Shown: piece after piece, positions 9,856 to 21,245 of the stretch
Layout: each line of letters begins with the position of its first letter
Numbering within the stretch: position 1 is the first letter of the stretch
From: Lucifuga dentata
Taxonomy: Eukaryota > Chordata > Actinopteri > Ophidiiformes > Bythitidae
Direction of reading: 5' to 3'
DNA length: 64,000 bases
Assembly: GCA_014773175.1 (NCBI GenBank)
Contig: VXCM01001995.1
Span: 1 to 64,000, forward strand
Program-made: the position numbers and the translations under genes
Notes under the pieces: generated by a model
Seen by the model: the letters and a program-made list of their open reading frames with translations, nothing else
What the model was told of the DNA's origin: nothing
Databases searched by the model: none

Positions 9856-11576
9856 TCACGCTGTCCTAACCGAGCCGTTATTGCCGGCGAGTCTCCTGAA
9901 GTCGTTCTTCTCCAGCCAGAGCTCCGCCAGCTGCTGGGTGGAGCCGTGCGACGAGGCTTTGGAGCCCAGGCACATCTTGTATTGCTTGGCTTCCAGGTTG
10001 GGGTCACATGTGACCAGGTGATGAACATGCACAATCCCAGTGTCTGTGCTTCTGAACAACTTAATCCCTGATTGGACAAATTTATTAAAGAGGTCCACAT
10101 CCTCCAGCCCCCACCCCTGTATGGAGGTATCAAAGCCTCCGACTCTGACCAAGTCTCCCTTGTAGACACAGACGATCCCGAAGCCGTAGCGCCTCCACAG
10201 GCCGGTNGACTCTGACCAAGTCTCCCTTGTAGACACAGACGATCCCGAAGCCGTAGCGCCTCCACAGGCCGGTCTTGGAAGTGAAGACGTAGTGGTTGTC
10301 GCTGGGGACCTTCCCAGCATACACCACTTTGGGATCATACTGACTGAAGATGATGGGGAAGTAAGTCTGCTCTCCCAGCGCTGTATTGTCCCGACATCGC
10401 TTGAGGAAGTCACCGGTGAAGAGCAGGTCCACATCACAGTAGAAGAGCAGCGAATCGTTGGAGAAGTGGGAGGAGCCCACTTCCAAAGCCAGAGCCCTGG
10501 AGAAGGAACCGGCCACAGGTTTGATCTCCATCTCGGCTCGAGGGTACTTCATGTGGTACTCCCTCATGAGCTCCACCTGCTTGGCCTGCTCCGTGTTGTT
10601 GTCCATGTTGAACAGCAGGATCAGCAGCTTCACGTTCTGGTTGGGAATCAGACACATACGTTCAAAGTTGGACATGAAGCGTACAAAAATGTCGTACCTT
10701 CCTGACAGAGGTACCAGGATGTTGACTTTCTTCTCTTTGGGCTCCCTCTGCTCCTGGCCAGACGTGGCGAGCTTGAAGGGCACCAGCATCTTAAGGGAGT
10801 TGGAAAGGAAGGAAAGTGAGTCCGACTCCATGTTGATGTGGCTGGCCAGTGCTCTGGCATCCATCTCTTCCTCTTCTCTGAACTGGATCTGGCTGAACGT
10901 CTGCTGCAGGTAGGCGTGTCTCCTCACAGGAACCGTCATGGGCTTTCCTTTGTGTTTCTTGTACAGCAGCAGCAAATCCAGGACGTACTCGGCTCCGTAC
11001 AGCGGATTAACCCGACGGTAGCCGTACTGGATTTCTTTGAACTCTATGACCCGTCCTCGGATCTTGGAATTGGCGTTGATCATCTCCATGACTTGCATGA
11101 TGATTTCATCCAGGGCTTGCCTCTGGGAGGAATCCATGCCACGGCGGGGGGGTTGACTGTCAGATGAGGAATAAAGGTATTTCCCTGTCAGGAACTCCCA
11201 CTCCAGGACTTCCTCTCTCTGTCTTGGGTTGAAGCGCATAAATGAGGGTGGAATGCCGAGCTGCAGGTCCTCTCGGCTGGGCTCGGGTGCTCCATAGCAC
11301 CCCATTTGGACGATTTCCCGGTGCAGCTGAATGGTTCGATGCCGCAGGNTCGGGTGCTCCATAGCACCCCATTTGGACGATTTCCCGGTGCAGCTGAATG
11401 GTTCGATGCCGCAGGTCGGAGATTTTGCGGCTGAGCATGTAGCTGTGTAGCCGGTACTGGTAGGAAGGGTTTTTGTTGGGATGGAGGGTGATGGCACGAT
11501 GGATTCTACTGTTGTGGAGGTCTGGAATGTAGCCCTTCTTATTATGTCCATAGCTCTGATAAAACAGCTGCCGTGT
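9856..11576 (-). CDS. chsy1: chsy1 coding exon 3 (GT7-like domain, stop), broken by two assembly duplications
   Basis: Last coding exon, 528 residues plus the TGA at 9858-9856. It follows an acceptor ctccacag ending at 11577 and opens with TRQLFYQSYGHNKKGYI. It contains the end of the GT31-like domain, a linker (RKISDLRHRTIQLHREI; LQLGIPPSFMRF; EWEFLTGKYLY) and the C-terminal GT7-like GalNAc-transferase domain, with VPVRRHAYLQQTF, the metal-binding DVD at about residues 623-625 (FYCDVDLLF) and GWGLEDVDLF at about 707-716. The tail NNGSVRTA is the CHSY1-type C-terminus; CHSY3 ends differently. As written the frame is broken twice, at N10207 and N11349. Each N sits between identical 66-bp copies, so each adds 67 bases. 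Discounting both gives 1587 bp in frame and a total of 792 residues, close to human CHSY1 (802). The breaks are read as assembly faults and not as a pseudogene. Confidence 0.95.
10141..10273. other. Assembly artefact: 66-bp duplicate around N10207 in chsy1 exon 3
   Basis: 10141-10206 and 10208-10273 are identical 66-bp copies separated by one N. The extra 67 bases shift the chsy1 frame within the LWRRYGFGIVCVYKGDLVRV segment. Family members have this segment once. Confidence 0.93.
11283..11415. other. Assembly artefact: 66-bp duplicate around N11349 in chsy1 exon 3
   Basis: 11283-11348 and 11350-11415 are identical 66-bp copies separated by one N. The extra 67 bases repeat LRHRTIQLHREIVQMG and shift the frame. 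CHSY1 proteins have it once. Confidence 0.93.
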
Positions 11577-12585
11577 CTGTGGAGACAGAACATGAAGGAT
11601 TGTGTTAGCAAAGCTGCATATGTCTGAAATAACAGCATTTTTCAGTTAACAGCAGGACAAATGAAGTTACTACCTGCAATTTCTGTCACCGCCTACATAC
11701 AAACCTCTGATGTTTCAGTCAGCACTTTTCTCGACGGAACTTTATCTGAGCAGCCCGTTAAAACAGTCTCCCCATTTAAAAAAGGACTTATTGACACATC
11801 CAGTTTTCTGCTTTTAATTTTTAAAAGTCTACTTAATAAAGAAACTAAAGCTACACAATCAGTATGTTTACATGTATGCTAAAGTTTCTATAATACTCAA
11901 ACTTAGCAGGCACTCATACTAGCACTTTTTACGGCAAAATTTTGTCGCACAATCAATTCATTTTGCGTGAATACTAGATTCACTTGCGAGGGCGAACTAA
12001 ATTTGTGCAACGGCAAAATTCTTTGCGCAATGACCTAATAAAAAATCTGTGCAATGTTTTTGTGCTGAAAAATCTGCACGATGCTTTCGTGTCGAGTTCA
12101 ATTTTGTTGAACTTTGACACGTGAATTCATGTGGCTTTCTAATCACAAGCCGTCTTGATGCTGCTGACCTTTGATGGAATGAACTGTAGTCCAAAATGGA
12201 GGAAGTGTCGTATTATGTGTCTCATCATCAGATTTTGTACAATCCTGCTCTGCCAGAGTAAAAACTGCTCCACAAAAAAGATGCAGCATGTTTACAGTCG
12301 GACAGGAGTGGATAGTGAAAATACGTGACTTCATGTTAATTTATTGTCCGGTTAGCGACCGAGCTATCTAGCTTTCTCATAGTTAGCTAACCAGCAAGCT
12401 AGCTGTGGCATGTCACCATAGTAACTGCAGTTAGCTCATGCAGCTCTATTCTCATTTCTATCTGCTGGTGTGTTATTGGACCTAAGAAGTCACAACGTCA
12501 CCAGGCATCCAGCATGCTAAGACGCGAATATTCGCAAGGTTGCGGGAATTAAATGTTCCTCATGTGACCGCGGGCTAAATTGATT
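11577..12585. other. Intronic sequence near the exon 3 acceptor
   Basis: No recognised gene. A family 4-like end (CAGTATGTTTACATGTATGC) occurs at about 11858. AGCTAGC-rich sequence lies near 12360-12400. Confidence 0.4.
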
Positions 12586-12589
12586 TTTT

Positions 12590-12960
12590 TTTCATATGTA
12601 AAGACTGTAATTAGAAATCAGAATTCCAGACAGATTGTGAATTATTGTTAAAAAAAAACAAACAAACAAAAAAAAACCTCTGCATGTATTTTCTCACATA
12701 ATGGATTCTCTTCATGCTACGATTAAGGATCACGAACCACAGAATCCTATAAATTCTGTTCATGTGTACGTCTTACTTAGTGTTGCCTTAATATACCTTA
12801 ATATATTATATACTATAATATATTATATACTGAATGAGTTGTGTATTGTTGCAACATAGCAGTGCAGACAAAAATTGGAGTATAATGTGTATGTTAACAT
12901 GAATAACAGGATTACTGACAAGTCTGTCAAATAACATTCATGTTCATGTCTGAGAAACTT
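12590..12960 (-). mobile_element. Fragment of family 4 element, probably inverted
   Basis: Contains pieces resembling family 4: a short A-rich block, AATCCTATAAATTCTG, TGTGTACGTCTTAC, and ATGTGTATGTTAACATG near the right end. An AT-rich TATATTA repeat lies at 12790-12830. Assignment is tentative. Confidence 0.35.
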
Positions 12961-13798
12961 TAAACTTCAGGAATAAATGCCAGATTCCTGAAAGAGTGCT
13001 GCATCAGAAGTTAGCTTGTTAATACGATGCTGTTTTATACTTTCCATCAAATATACATTCTTACACAGTGGGAAACACGTAACAAACAAACAACGAACAA
13101 TGGAAATAATATTTTAGTCTGATGTAAAGTAGAAATTAAGGAGCTGAAAGCCAAAGTGCAGAGCTAAGGAGGAAGCTGCTGCATGAGGAAGAGCTGCTGA
13201 AGCTTTACACAGCAGCAGCTGCAGCAAATCAAAGCAGGCTAAACGTGTCAGCATCAGGAAAGCTGCTCGGGCAGCAGCTCCTGTGGTCTAGAAGGTAACG
13301 ATTGTGTCACAGGAAGCAGTGGAAAGCTGGATGGTAGCTTCCAGAAAGCCTGATTTGAGAGAATGTCTCTGGCATGCGGCCACAAGCGCAACCCCCTAAG
13401 AAAATGGAGAGACTCCGACAGGATGAGCCTGAGAACGCTGAAAAGCGATACCTGCAAACCTGATCACAGAATCTGCCGGAGTGACTCTTTGCTTTTCCAG
13501 CCGCTCCAACGCACGTCCCTGCCAATCAAAACACACCGCAGCCCCGAACTCAATGCAAGTCTTCAGCAGAGCCGAGCTGAGGGGTCCGTGTTTACACGTG
13601 AAACACGGACTTCACGTGTACAACAACTTTAACAGAAATCATGTTTATTCTAGGAATAAACATGTGTAGTACTTATTTATTAATATTATTTCTTTAGGGA
13701 TTTCCACTGAAAAATGGCCAAAAACAAGCAGATCATCTTAGACTGTTTTCACCTGGATGATGTCACCACGTGTCTAAAGCTGCCGTGTTGCCTGCATT
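12961..13798. other. Intronic sequence, nothing recognised
   Basis: Moderately GC-rich sequence with many AGCAGC triplets (13160-13290). Overlapping open frames at 13254-13632 on both strands match nothing I recognise. A short inverted repeat CCGTGTTT...AAACACGG lies at about 13587-13609. Confidence 0.35.
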
Positions 13799-14393
13799 TT
13801 AAAGGACCATATCAGCTATTTTGCACGTTTGAGCCTAATACATTCAATTTTCATACATGTAACGTTACTGACAATCATTTCCCAAAGCATACTACTGGAA
13901 CGGTGAATTAAAAATGTTTTTCCTACCTTCCAGACCGCCATTGGTTTCAGTTCATACTGGTACGCTATTAAAATCAACTTGTTTGTACTTGATACTTGTT
14001 CTTGGGATAGGTAATCCATCATCACAAACAAGACAAATAATCAGGTTTTTATTTAAGTTTCATAATTTTAGCATCTAAGTGCAATAAAAAGCGCGGAGTG
14101 AATGTATGTTTCCACTTGGGAATATAAGAAGACCAAAAGAAGACCTGCATTTATCGAACAATTTAAACAATTGTGACTTCATAAGGCTGCGTAACTATTA
14201 GCAGGTGAAACATCAATTTTTAAGGTGGGTGTATCACTTGAATATTTGATTTTGAAAGATTAAGAGATTTTGCAAAATATCAGGAAAGTTGAAATACGAT
14301 TTTATCCTTTGGGAAATGGCTGAGTAACAGTACGTGTATGAAAATTGAATATATTAGGCTCAAACTTGCAAAATGGGTGGTATGGTCCTTTAA
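13799..14393 (+). mobile_element. TTAA-flanked MITE, full-length copy B (family 1)
   Basis: The best-preserved family 1 copy, 595 bp from TTAA to TTAA. The terminal inverted repeats are AAAGGACCATATCAGCTATT on the left and a right end ending GGTGGTATGGTCCTTTAA. Subterminal TTTGCACGTTTGAGCCTAAT on the left mirrors AGGCTCAAACTTGC on the right. It lacks a transposase and so was presumably mobilised in trans. It matches copy C closely along its whole length. Confidence 0.85.
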
Positions 14394-16090
14394 CATGTCT
14401 TACAGTAAACTACGTCCTCCTGTACACGTCAGCATATAAGTTCACTAACTGAACGTAAAGAGAAAAACAGAGAGAAAAAAACCCGGCATCAACTCAAAGT
14501 AAAAAAAAAAAAACAAAAAACAATGAAGCACAAAATGTTTTCACATAAATTCTCATTTTAAAGAGAAAAACCAGAGAGAAACCACTGATAACATGTCTCC
14601 AGTGGATCATTTCCAGAGTGTGTTTCTTTACAGAATTCCCCTGCGTCTCTCAGCGGGATCAGACTGGATCCTGCAGGGAAACAGCAGCTGGAATCAGCTG
14701 ACAGGATGTTTGTCTGTTCTCAGCATTAGAACCTAGAACCTCCCTCCATTATCCCACATTTACTTTTGTGGCACTTTCACAACTTACGAATCATTAGTGT
14801 GATTTCTTCACAGTCATTAACCCACAACACCTGATGCTAGCAATCAACTGCAGTGTTAGCTAACAGGAACAAGAAACAAAGACAAGCCAGAAGATTTGAC
14901 TCATTTGACTCTGTCTGTGTGGTTGGTGTGTGTGTGTGTGTGTGTGAGTGATAAGAAGGCTGCTCTGAGGTCTGAACACCAGTTTTCCATTGCTACATCA
15001 TTAAAGTCAACAATAGAAAGACTGTAGAAATCTGCGCTGACAGACAGAAAGACATCTGTGCTGCGTAAGACAGCACAGATCTACGATCTGTTAGTAACGA
15101 CATAAGAAGAAGCTTTTGCACCGCAGGAACCTTTTCGAGTTTCGCAGAGCTTTCCTTCATTTCACACCAAGAAAGCAGGAACCACTTTAGTTCCTCAACT
15201 GTAGATCCTGAACCATTTTTCAGCTGCTCCTCCAGCATCGGTTCTGTCTTCTGGTTCAGAATCTCTCAGGATCAAACATCACCGATTAGTCAGAAACAAA
15301 CTTCCCTAAATACATTTAGCGTTTTTATTTATTTATTTATTATAAACATAGCAAAACAAAAAGATCTCATTACGTTTATCAGAATACAGAATTACTCATA
15401 AGATGAAACAGTACCAAACAAAAAAGTAATGAAACAGTCATCAAATAGGCTTCAGACCAAAGAATCTTCATCCAAACATGTCATGTTCCTCAGGAAACGT
15501 GTTTATACCTTTTCAGAACGCTCACGGTGCGAAAAGCCGCCATCACTCAGAACATTTTTAAGTAAACTTTACTCTGATTCCTGTTCTGAGAGCTGAGTGT
15601 TTGGAGCAGGATGCTGATTTTAGTGGAACGCCGCGTTCAGTAACATGCAGAAAGCTGATGAAGCCTGAAGTAAACATGCAGCAGAGCAGCTTCAGCTCTG
15701 CTGCATGTTCAATCTGCAGGACAATAGCGGTGTCAGCCTCCACGCTAATCTAATTGGAGACGGTATTATGCAGCTGTAAGTGGCTCTTTGTCAGCAACGT
15801 CCGCATGTCCAAACTCATTTCCTGCTTATGGAAAACATTTCTCACACCTCAGGCAGATCCACAGTACACGAGTGGATTATTAGCTGTGTTGGTGCTGGTG
15901 TCAGCCTGAGATACGCTCGGCACGCCTAAACGTTGAGTGCACCACTCAGCAGGAATTCTGAATTTTAACCGTGAACTCCAGCTGCTCAGTTGTACACATA
16001 AGTAATGATGTTCTCACACTTCCATGTTTGGTTCAGTTCAGTCAGACTTGTTAGTTTCTCTCCTCGATACGTTTTACCTGAGCACAACAA
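14394..16090. other. Intronic sequence, mostly unique
   Basis: No gene recognised. Contains short A-rich runs (14490-14520), a TG run (14928-14947) and TTTA-type low complexity (15320-15345). 15600-15840 is unique-looking, balanced in composition and free of repeats; see the findings on possible conserved non-coding elements. Confidence 0.4.
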
Positions 16091-16095
16091 CCACG

Positions 16096-16712
16096 AACAT
16101 TAACAACCACACAGACATTTAGAGGAGATCTCTGTCCAACTACAGATCAATCTATTGATGTATTGACCTATTGATTGATCTAGAATAGCAGAAGGTTGTG
16201 TGTAGTTAACACTTAACTACAACTGCTGTAAAGTTTGTTTTACATTAGATTCTCATCGACTTAAACCCATGAAACAGGTCAAATGTAAAAAAAACTTTAC
16301 TGCAGTTAAACTTTGATGATCAAATCAGATGGTTAAAGGTGGTGGCACGTCAATCTTAGCTAACACATGTTCAGATGAACACAGGTTCAGGTTTTCATGT
16401 GCCTGTGTGTTCTCAACATGTTGCTCCATTTCCTGTTCAGCGTCTGAAGGCAGCACGTCTTCTTCACGTCATGTAAAGCAACGTGGTTTTCCACACGTCT
16501 TGAAGTCAGATTCAGCTTCTGCTGTCATAGTTTCCTTGCTTTATAGATCAAATGATGCTATGACTAGGAAAGGATCCACATTATTCTTTGTTCATCTGAT
16601 TTAGTTTGACCACCATAATAAACAACTTCCTGTTTTGATTTCTGACCAATGAGCAGAGAGAGTGTTGTCAGACTTTTGCTGATATATTTTGGTTTGTTTG
16701 GATGTGCTCTTG
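16096..16712 (+). repeat. Dispersed repeat family 5, copy 1
   Basis: About 600 bp closely related to 39862-40470. Shared landmarks include ATTGATTGATCTAGA, AAGTTTGTTTTACATTAGAT, CAGTTAAACTTTGATGATCA, GTTGCTCCATTTCCTGTTCA, GTCTGAAGGCAGCACGTCTT and GCTGATATATTTTGGTTTG. No coding function is visible. It is a transposable-element copy or a segmental duplication. Confidence 0.8.
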
Positions 16713-18475
16713 ATTTCAACTCTCTGCAAAGGCCTTTGGACTGTGATGAATCCTGTGTTCGGGGTCGTATGTGCATACATGTCTTATCGCTGGCCGTAGC
16801 GTTGGGTTCGGGTCGTCGCTGCTGCAACAGGCTGAGCAGGAACAAAGCAGCAATATGAAACAGGCTTTGGGTTTGTGTCTGCAGCACTGGGTGACAGGAA
16901 CAGAATAGAGCCATTGTTCCTTCCAGAAGTCCCTCTATCCAGATGTCTTCTGAAGCTCAGGCTCCCAGGGACAGTAAGGAGTGCGGGTCGTATTTTGTAT
17001 AAGTTCGTCCTGTCCCTGCCCATTCCCAAAACCTGATTTTCCTGATCCTGATTACACAGTGTAGTCTCATTACTCTAGAATACCAGAACCCTGCTGGACC
17101 CTTGAAGCCTCCATCTTCTGCTCACAAGGATAATTTAAGAAAAATATTTGTTTCATGATGAGAATTGTTTTCCTTTCAATTATCTTATAGGTTATATTTT
17201 TGTTAATATTTTGAATGAAAGATCAAGAGGATAAACAGAAAGACATTTTTTTCATAGCCCATTTTGCTTTTATTTAGGTTGCCAATATTTATGGAGGCTC
17301 TGTATGAATGATGTAAGATCAATACGTTCTTTGCTCTGCATCTACAGAAATGAGGACAAACTATATATATCAGACATGCTGATAGCAGACATCCTGATCA
17401 CGACCAAACCACAGATCCACTTCTACACCCTGATTACATGACCAAAGGACGCGATAAACGCTCGTACAACATATCAAATGTTTCTCTCCACATTAGAAAG
17501 TTTCTAACTCACTGATCATTGTCAAAGTTTAAACATGTGATCCACCAATCATGAGTCATTGCTGCATCCAGACTTCCTGTGAGCTGAAGTCACAGATATG
17601 GACATGTAGTGAATATCGGATACAGGCAAAAAAAAAAACAAAAAACAAAAAGGACATATATCGATATGCCAATATCATATCCAAACACAGAGGAGTTTAT
17701 TTTACACTGTTTAAAATAATGATGGAGTAACGGCTCTTCTTACAATAAGGGAGAGTGAAGTTGACTTTTTCTTGCTTCCTGGTTTAGTGTATGAGAGTCA
17801 CTGTATAAAAAGAGCCTTTGTCCCAGCGCAATTATCTGACTTATTGTTTAATAAACTTAAGCCATGATTCCGACATCAGAACGCTGAGAAACAGCCGCTG
17901 TTGCTACGGCGTTGAATTTCTTCCTCTGGCACAGTAGCAGCAGACAGAGATCCAGTCACAGAATGCATAGAAAAACCTCTAAAAGAGCAAAAGAAACAAT
18001 CAGAAAAAAAGCACTAGTGAAAATTCCACACGTAGTGAACATCCACTCATGAATGTCCACTGAGCGCAGAGTAACAGTATGCAGCACAACGTCTCGTTAC
18101 TGCTTTTTACTGCCAAACCAGAACTCACAAATAGCAGGAAGCCAAGAAATTCACCAAAAATGTAATGAGACAGAAAAGCCCAGTCACACTGTGCTGATGA
18201 AACGACAAAAATGTGAAAAATGAAAAAAGCAAAAACAAAAAACCTCCTGCTGACACGTACCAGGCGGTTTATCTCTTTACTCTAAATACTCTAAATACAA
18301 AGACGGCAGCACTGACGGACCGCAGAGACACTAACCGAAGGCTACAAACAAGCATGTAATCTGTGATAAGATGTGAGCATTTAGCACTAAATTTAGAACT
18401 TTTTCCACTCGCTGGGTATGGCATTCTTTAGCTGTGACGCATGACCGTGCATCGTTCATCATGTCATGATGTCAC
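16713..18475. other. Intronic sequence, nothing recognised
   Basis: No supported gene or known element. A-rich simple stretches lie near 17628-17650 and 18230. Confidence 0.35.
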
Positions 18476-18650
18476 ACTGCTGCTGCTAGCATTGCTGTTG
18501 CTGCTGTTGCTAGCATTACTGCTGCTGCTACTAATAGTGCTGTTGCTGTTGCTGCTAACATTACTGTTGCTGCTGCTAATATTACTGTTGCTGCTGCTGC
18601 TAACATTACTGTTGCTGCTGTTAACATTATTGCTGCTGCTGCATTGTTGA
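18476..18650. repeat. Compound GCT/GTT/ATT trinucleotide repeat
   Basis: About 175 bp of GCTGCTGCT, GTTGCT and CTAACATTACT units. It generates poly-Leu and poly-Ser/Asn frames that are not genes. Confidence 0.9.
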
Positions 18651-19374
18651 GCTGACATGCATTGTTTTGGTGCTTCAGGGTCGCGGCGTGACCTTCCTGT
18701 GTGACGTGATGTTTGTGATCACAGAGGATGACAGTGGAGAGACGGTGCGTTTAAGGGAATGTGTTCTGCTGTTAGTAGCCTTGTTTCTGCTGGAACAGAA
18801 GAATCATTTTTATAGAATCCTGTAATCCTACATTCTGTTTATTCCTTTGCAATGGTAACCTAATGCTAAAATGTTACATTTCCTGTGGCTGCTTCACAAT
18901 AAAAGCCTCTTTCTCCATATTTCCAACTTCACTCAATCAGGAAAAACCAGTTTAGATAGAAAGTAATGTTGGCAAAATATATAAATCATGATTAATGATC
19001 TATCATTTCACAGCACTAAATAAGTTTAGCATATCTATTTCATATCTCTCAGACATGCAGGTCCAGCAAAGATTAAACGTCTAAACAGAGAAGAGGAACA
19101 AAAATGTCTCACGCAGCTGGTGGACATTAAAACAAGGAATACAAATAAATAAGAAAGCATATCCGTGATGTGACACATGCCTGGAGGACAAGGACGGAGC
19201 TGTTTTCACTAAACATGACTGAAATGTCCTGAACATGCTGTATGCAACACAAAAAAACTCCGCTTTTATACAGACTTAACACAAAGTTATGTTCATTAAA
19301 TAGATGCAGATATGTAAAGTTGCTTTCTTAAAACTATTTAACTGCTTAAAATGCATATTTAATGAACCAAAGAC

Positions 19375-19376
<2 letters not shown>

Positions 19377-19409
<33 letters not shown>
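19377..19409. repeat. (GA)n microsatellite
   Basis: AG dinucleotide run of about 15 units. Confidence 0.95.
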
Positions 19410-19413
<4 letters not shown>

Positions 19414-20109
19414 AACATACCTATAAAGGTTCATACAAACATAACCAGAACTACACCCCTGCTCCACTTCCTGTTTTTATAACATATTTCTTTTAAAGCC
19501 AAGCTCAAATCAGTGTCATCCCCCTGAGTAGAATATCATGAAAACTCATTACTAAAGTTTCACTGTCATGGCAGCTGATTAAAGAGCAGCAACATTAAAA
19601 CCACATGACATGAACTCACTGCTGCTGCTGCTTTCAGCGTCATGCTACAGCTCTGCAAAAAAATAAAAAATAAATAAATAACACACCTCCAGACATTTCT
19701 TTACTAAATTATGAGACCGCTGGATTTGTTAAACTCATTTAGAAAAGCAGCAAAACAACCTGAGGCACAAAAATTCACAAAAAAATCACAAAAAATTAGC
19801 AAAAAGCAATGAGCGAATAATACGATTATCTGTTTACATGAACGTCTTGTGATTTGTTGAAAATGAAGACTGAGACAGAAGATTCTTCATCCTGCAGTGC
19901 TTTTCACTCAAACATTGTTTACAGGCTTTAGCTCAGATCAGAGCCATGTGGCGGAGCGTGGCGGCGTGGGAGCACACACATTTCAGCAGCATGTGCTTCT
20001 TAACAGGTCGTCATGACACATTAAACACAGAAGTTACTTCCAGTCACACTTTATTCATGTTTAGCAAAATCAAACACAAGGTGGTCAGAATTACAGCTGT
20101 GTCATATTA

Positions 20110-21245
20110 CATCTTTCATGATAACACCAGTGTAATTTTTATATGATAAAAATTTGTCAAATTATGATATTATGATATTATGATGGGGTATTGATGAATT
20201 TTCACATCATGAACAACAAGAAGATAGTAGACAATCATGTCATAAAGTAGCAGGTCAGCGTCTGATGAATTATTTCCTCTGTTTGAAATGGTTCAGCTAC
20301 AAGCTAACAGGCTAACAGCTAAAGGTGGAAACACAACAAATTAGTTTCTCCACCTGAAGCAGAAACACCTGGTGAATACCAAGAAAGTCATTAGTCACAT
20401 GGGGAGGAGAGCCAATCAGATGATCTGAGACACAAAACAAACAGGAAGTGATGTTGACTCAGTCAAGCATAGCTGGAGCGTTAGCTCGCTGTACTTCCTG
20501 TGAGAGAACAAGCTAACGGTGGAATGAAATTAGCTTAGTGGTGAGTATTTGTCAGTGGTGAGTTGTGGTGTGATGAATGAACAGTGTTAGCTTAGCCGCT
20601 ACGCTAACTTCAGGTGAGTTCTTGGCTTGTGGTGGATTTGGACTTCAGAGTGAATTTAAGTTTAGAGGCTTTTTAGCTCTGGAGGGAAAACCTTNTTTTT
20701 TTTTTTTTTTTTTTTTTAATTTTGATTTGTAATTCAACTTTTCATTTTATTTGGAAAATATATCCACAAAATGAAATGGCCTATGTCCAAGCCATATTTT
20801 TCTAATTTATATAACTATTTTAATTTTTACATTAGTACTGCCAGTAAAATTAATAATAAAAAAGTATGCAAAACTTACCAAACCCTCATCGACTATAAAC
20901 TTATTATGTAAGACCTCTGGCAATGTAAATAGTTGTTTTATTTTTCTCTTCTTCTCTTTCCTTGGTAGTTCATGCATTCATTGGTAGTTCCTCTTTGTCT
21001 GTATATACAATGTACACATATTTCTATATTGTTAATAAAGTTTGAAAGTAAATGTTGGAGGGAATGAAGGTAAAATCATAACCTACCAAAGATCAGATCT
21101 GATGACATCATCAGTCATTTTATTTATTTTATACACGACTGAAGACGAGCAGCTCAAGTTAATCTGAGTTATTGTTTACAAGCTAAAATATTACAGAATT
21201 TAGTTACTCACACTTTTACTGAAAGGAAAAACTACTTTCTACTTT
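20110..21245 (+). mobile_element. Dispersed repeat family 2, copy 1 (interrupted)
   Basis: Shares with copies at 31130, 41405 and 50630 the landmarks AAAGTAGCAGGTCAGCGTCT, AATTATTTCCTCTGTTTGAA, CAAGCTAACAGGCTAACAGC, AAGCATAGCTGGAGCGTTAG, GATCAGATCTGATGACATCA and ACGACTGAAGACGAGCAGCT. No protein is encoded. The copy is split at GGAGGGAAAA by a 360-bp insert (20692-21057). Likely a non-autonomous DNA element; its ends are not resolved. Confidence 0.75.
20692..21057 (-). mobile_element. Retroposon-like insertion inside family 2 copy 1
   Basis: About 360 bp absent from the other family 2 copies at this point. On the minus strand it ends in a poly(A) tail (the plus-strand T-run at 20694-20717, containing N20695). 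It is flanked by the similar strings GGAGGGAAAACC and GGAGGGAATGAAGG, consistent with a target-site duplication. A plus-strand AATAAAGTTTGAAAG at the other end makes the orientation less than certain. No coding sequence remains. Confidence 0.55.

Noticed and set aside
9774..10265. 163-codon minus-strand frame overlapping the end of exon 3
   Set aside because: An alternative frame created partly by the N10207 duplicate. The true frame is the one ending NNGSVRTA.
10292..11167. Plus-strand open frames of 109-151 codons opposite exon 3
   Set aside because: They are antisense shadows of chsy1 exon 3, with no homology of their own.
9856..11576. chsy1 as a frameshifted pseudogene
   Set aside because: Both frame breaks coincide with a single N between identical 66-bp copies. 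All other sequence is intact, and the splice sites and motifs are preserved.
18441..18658. Poly-Leu and poly-Ser/Asn proteins
   Set aside because: Produced by the GCT/GTT triplet repeat.
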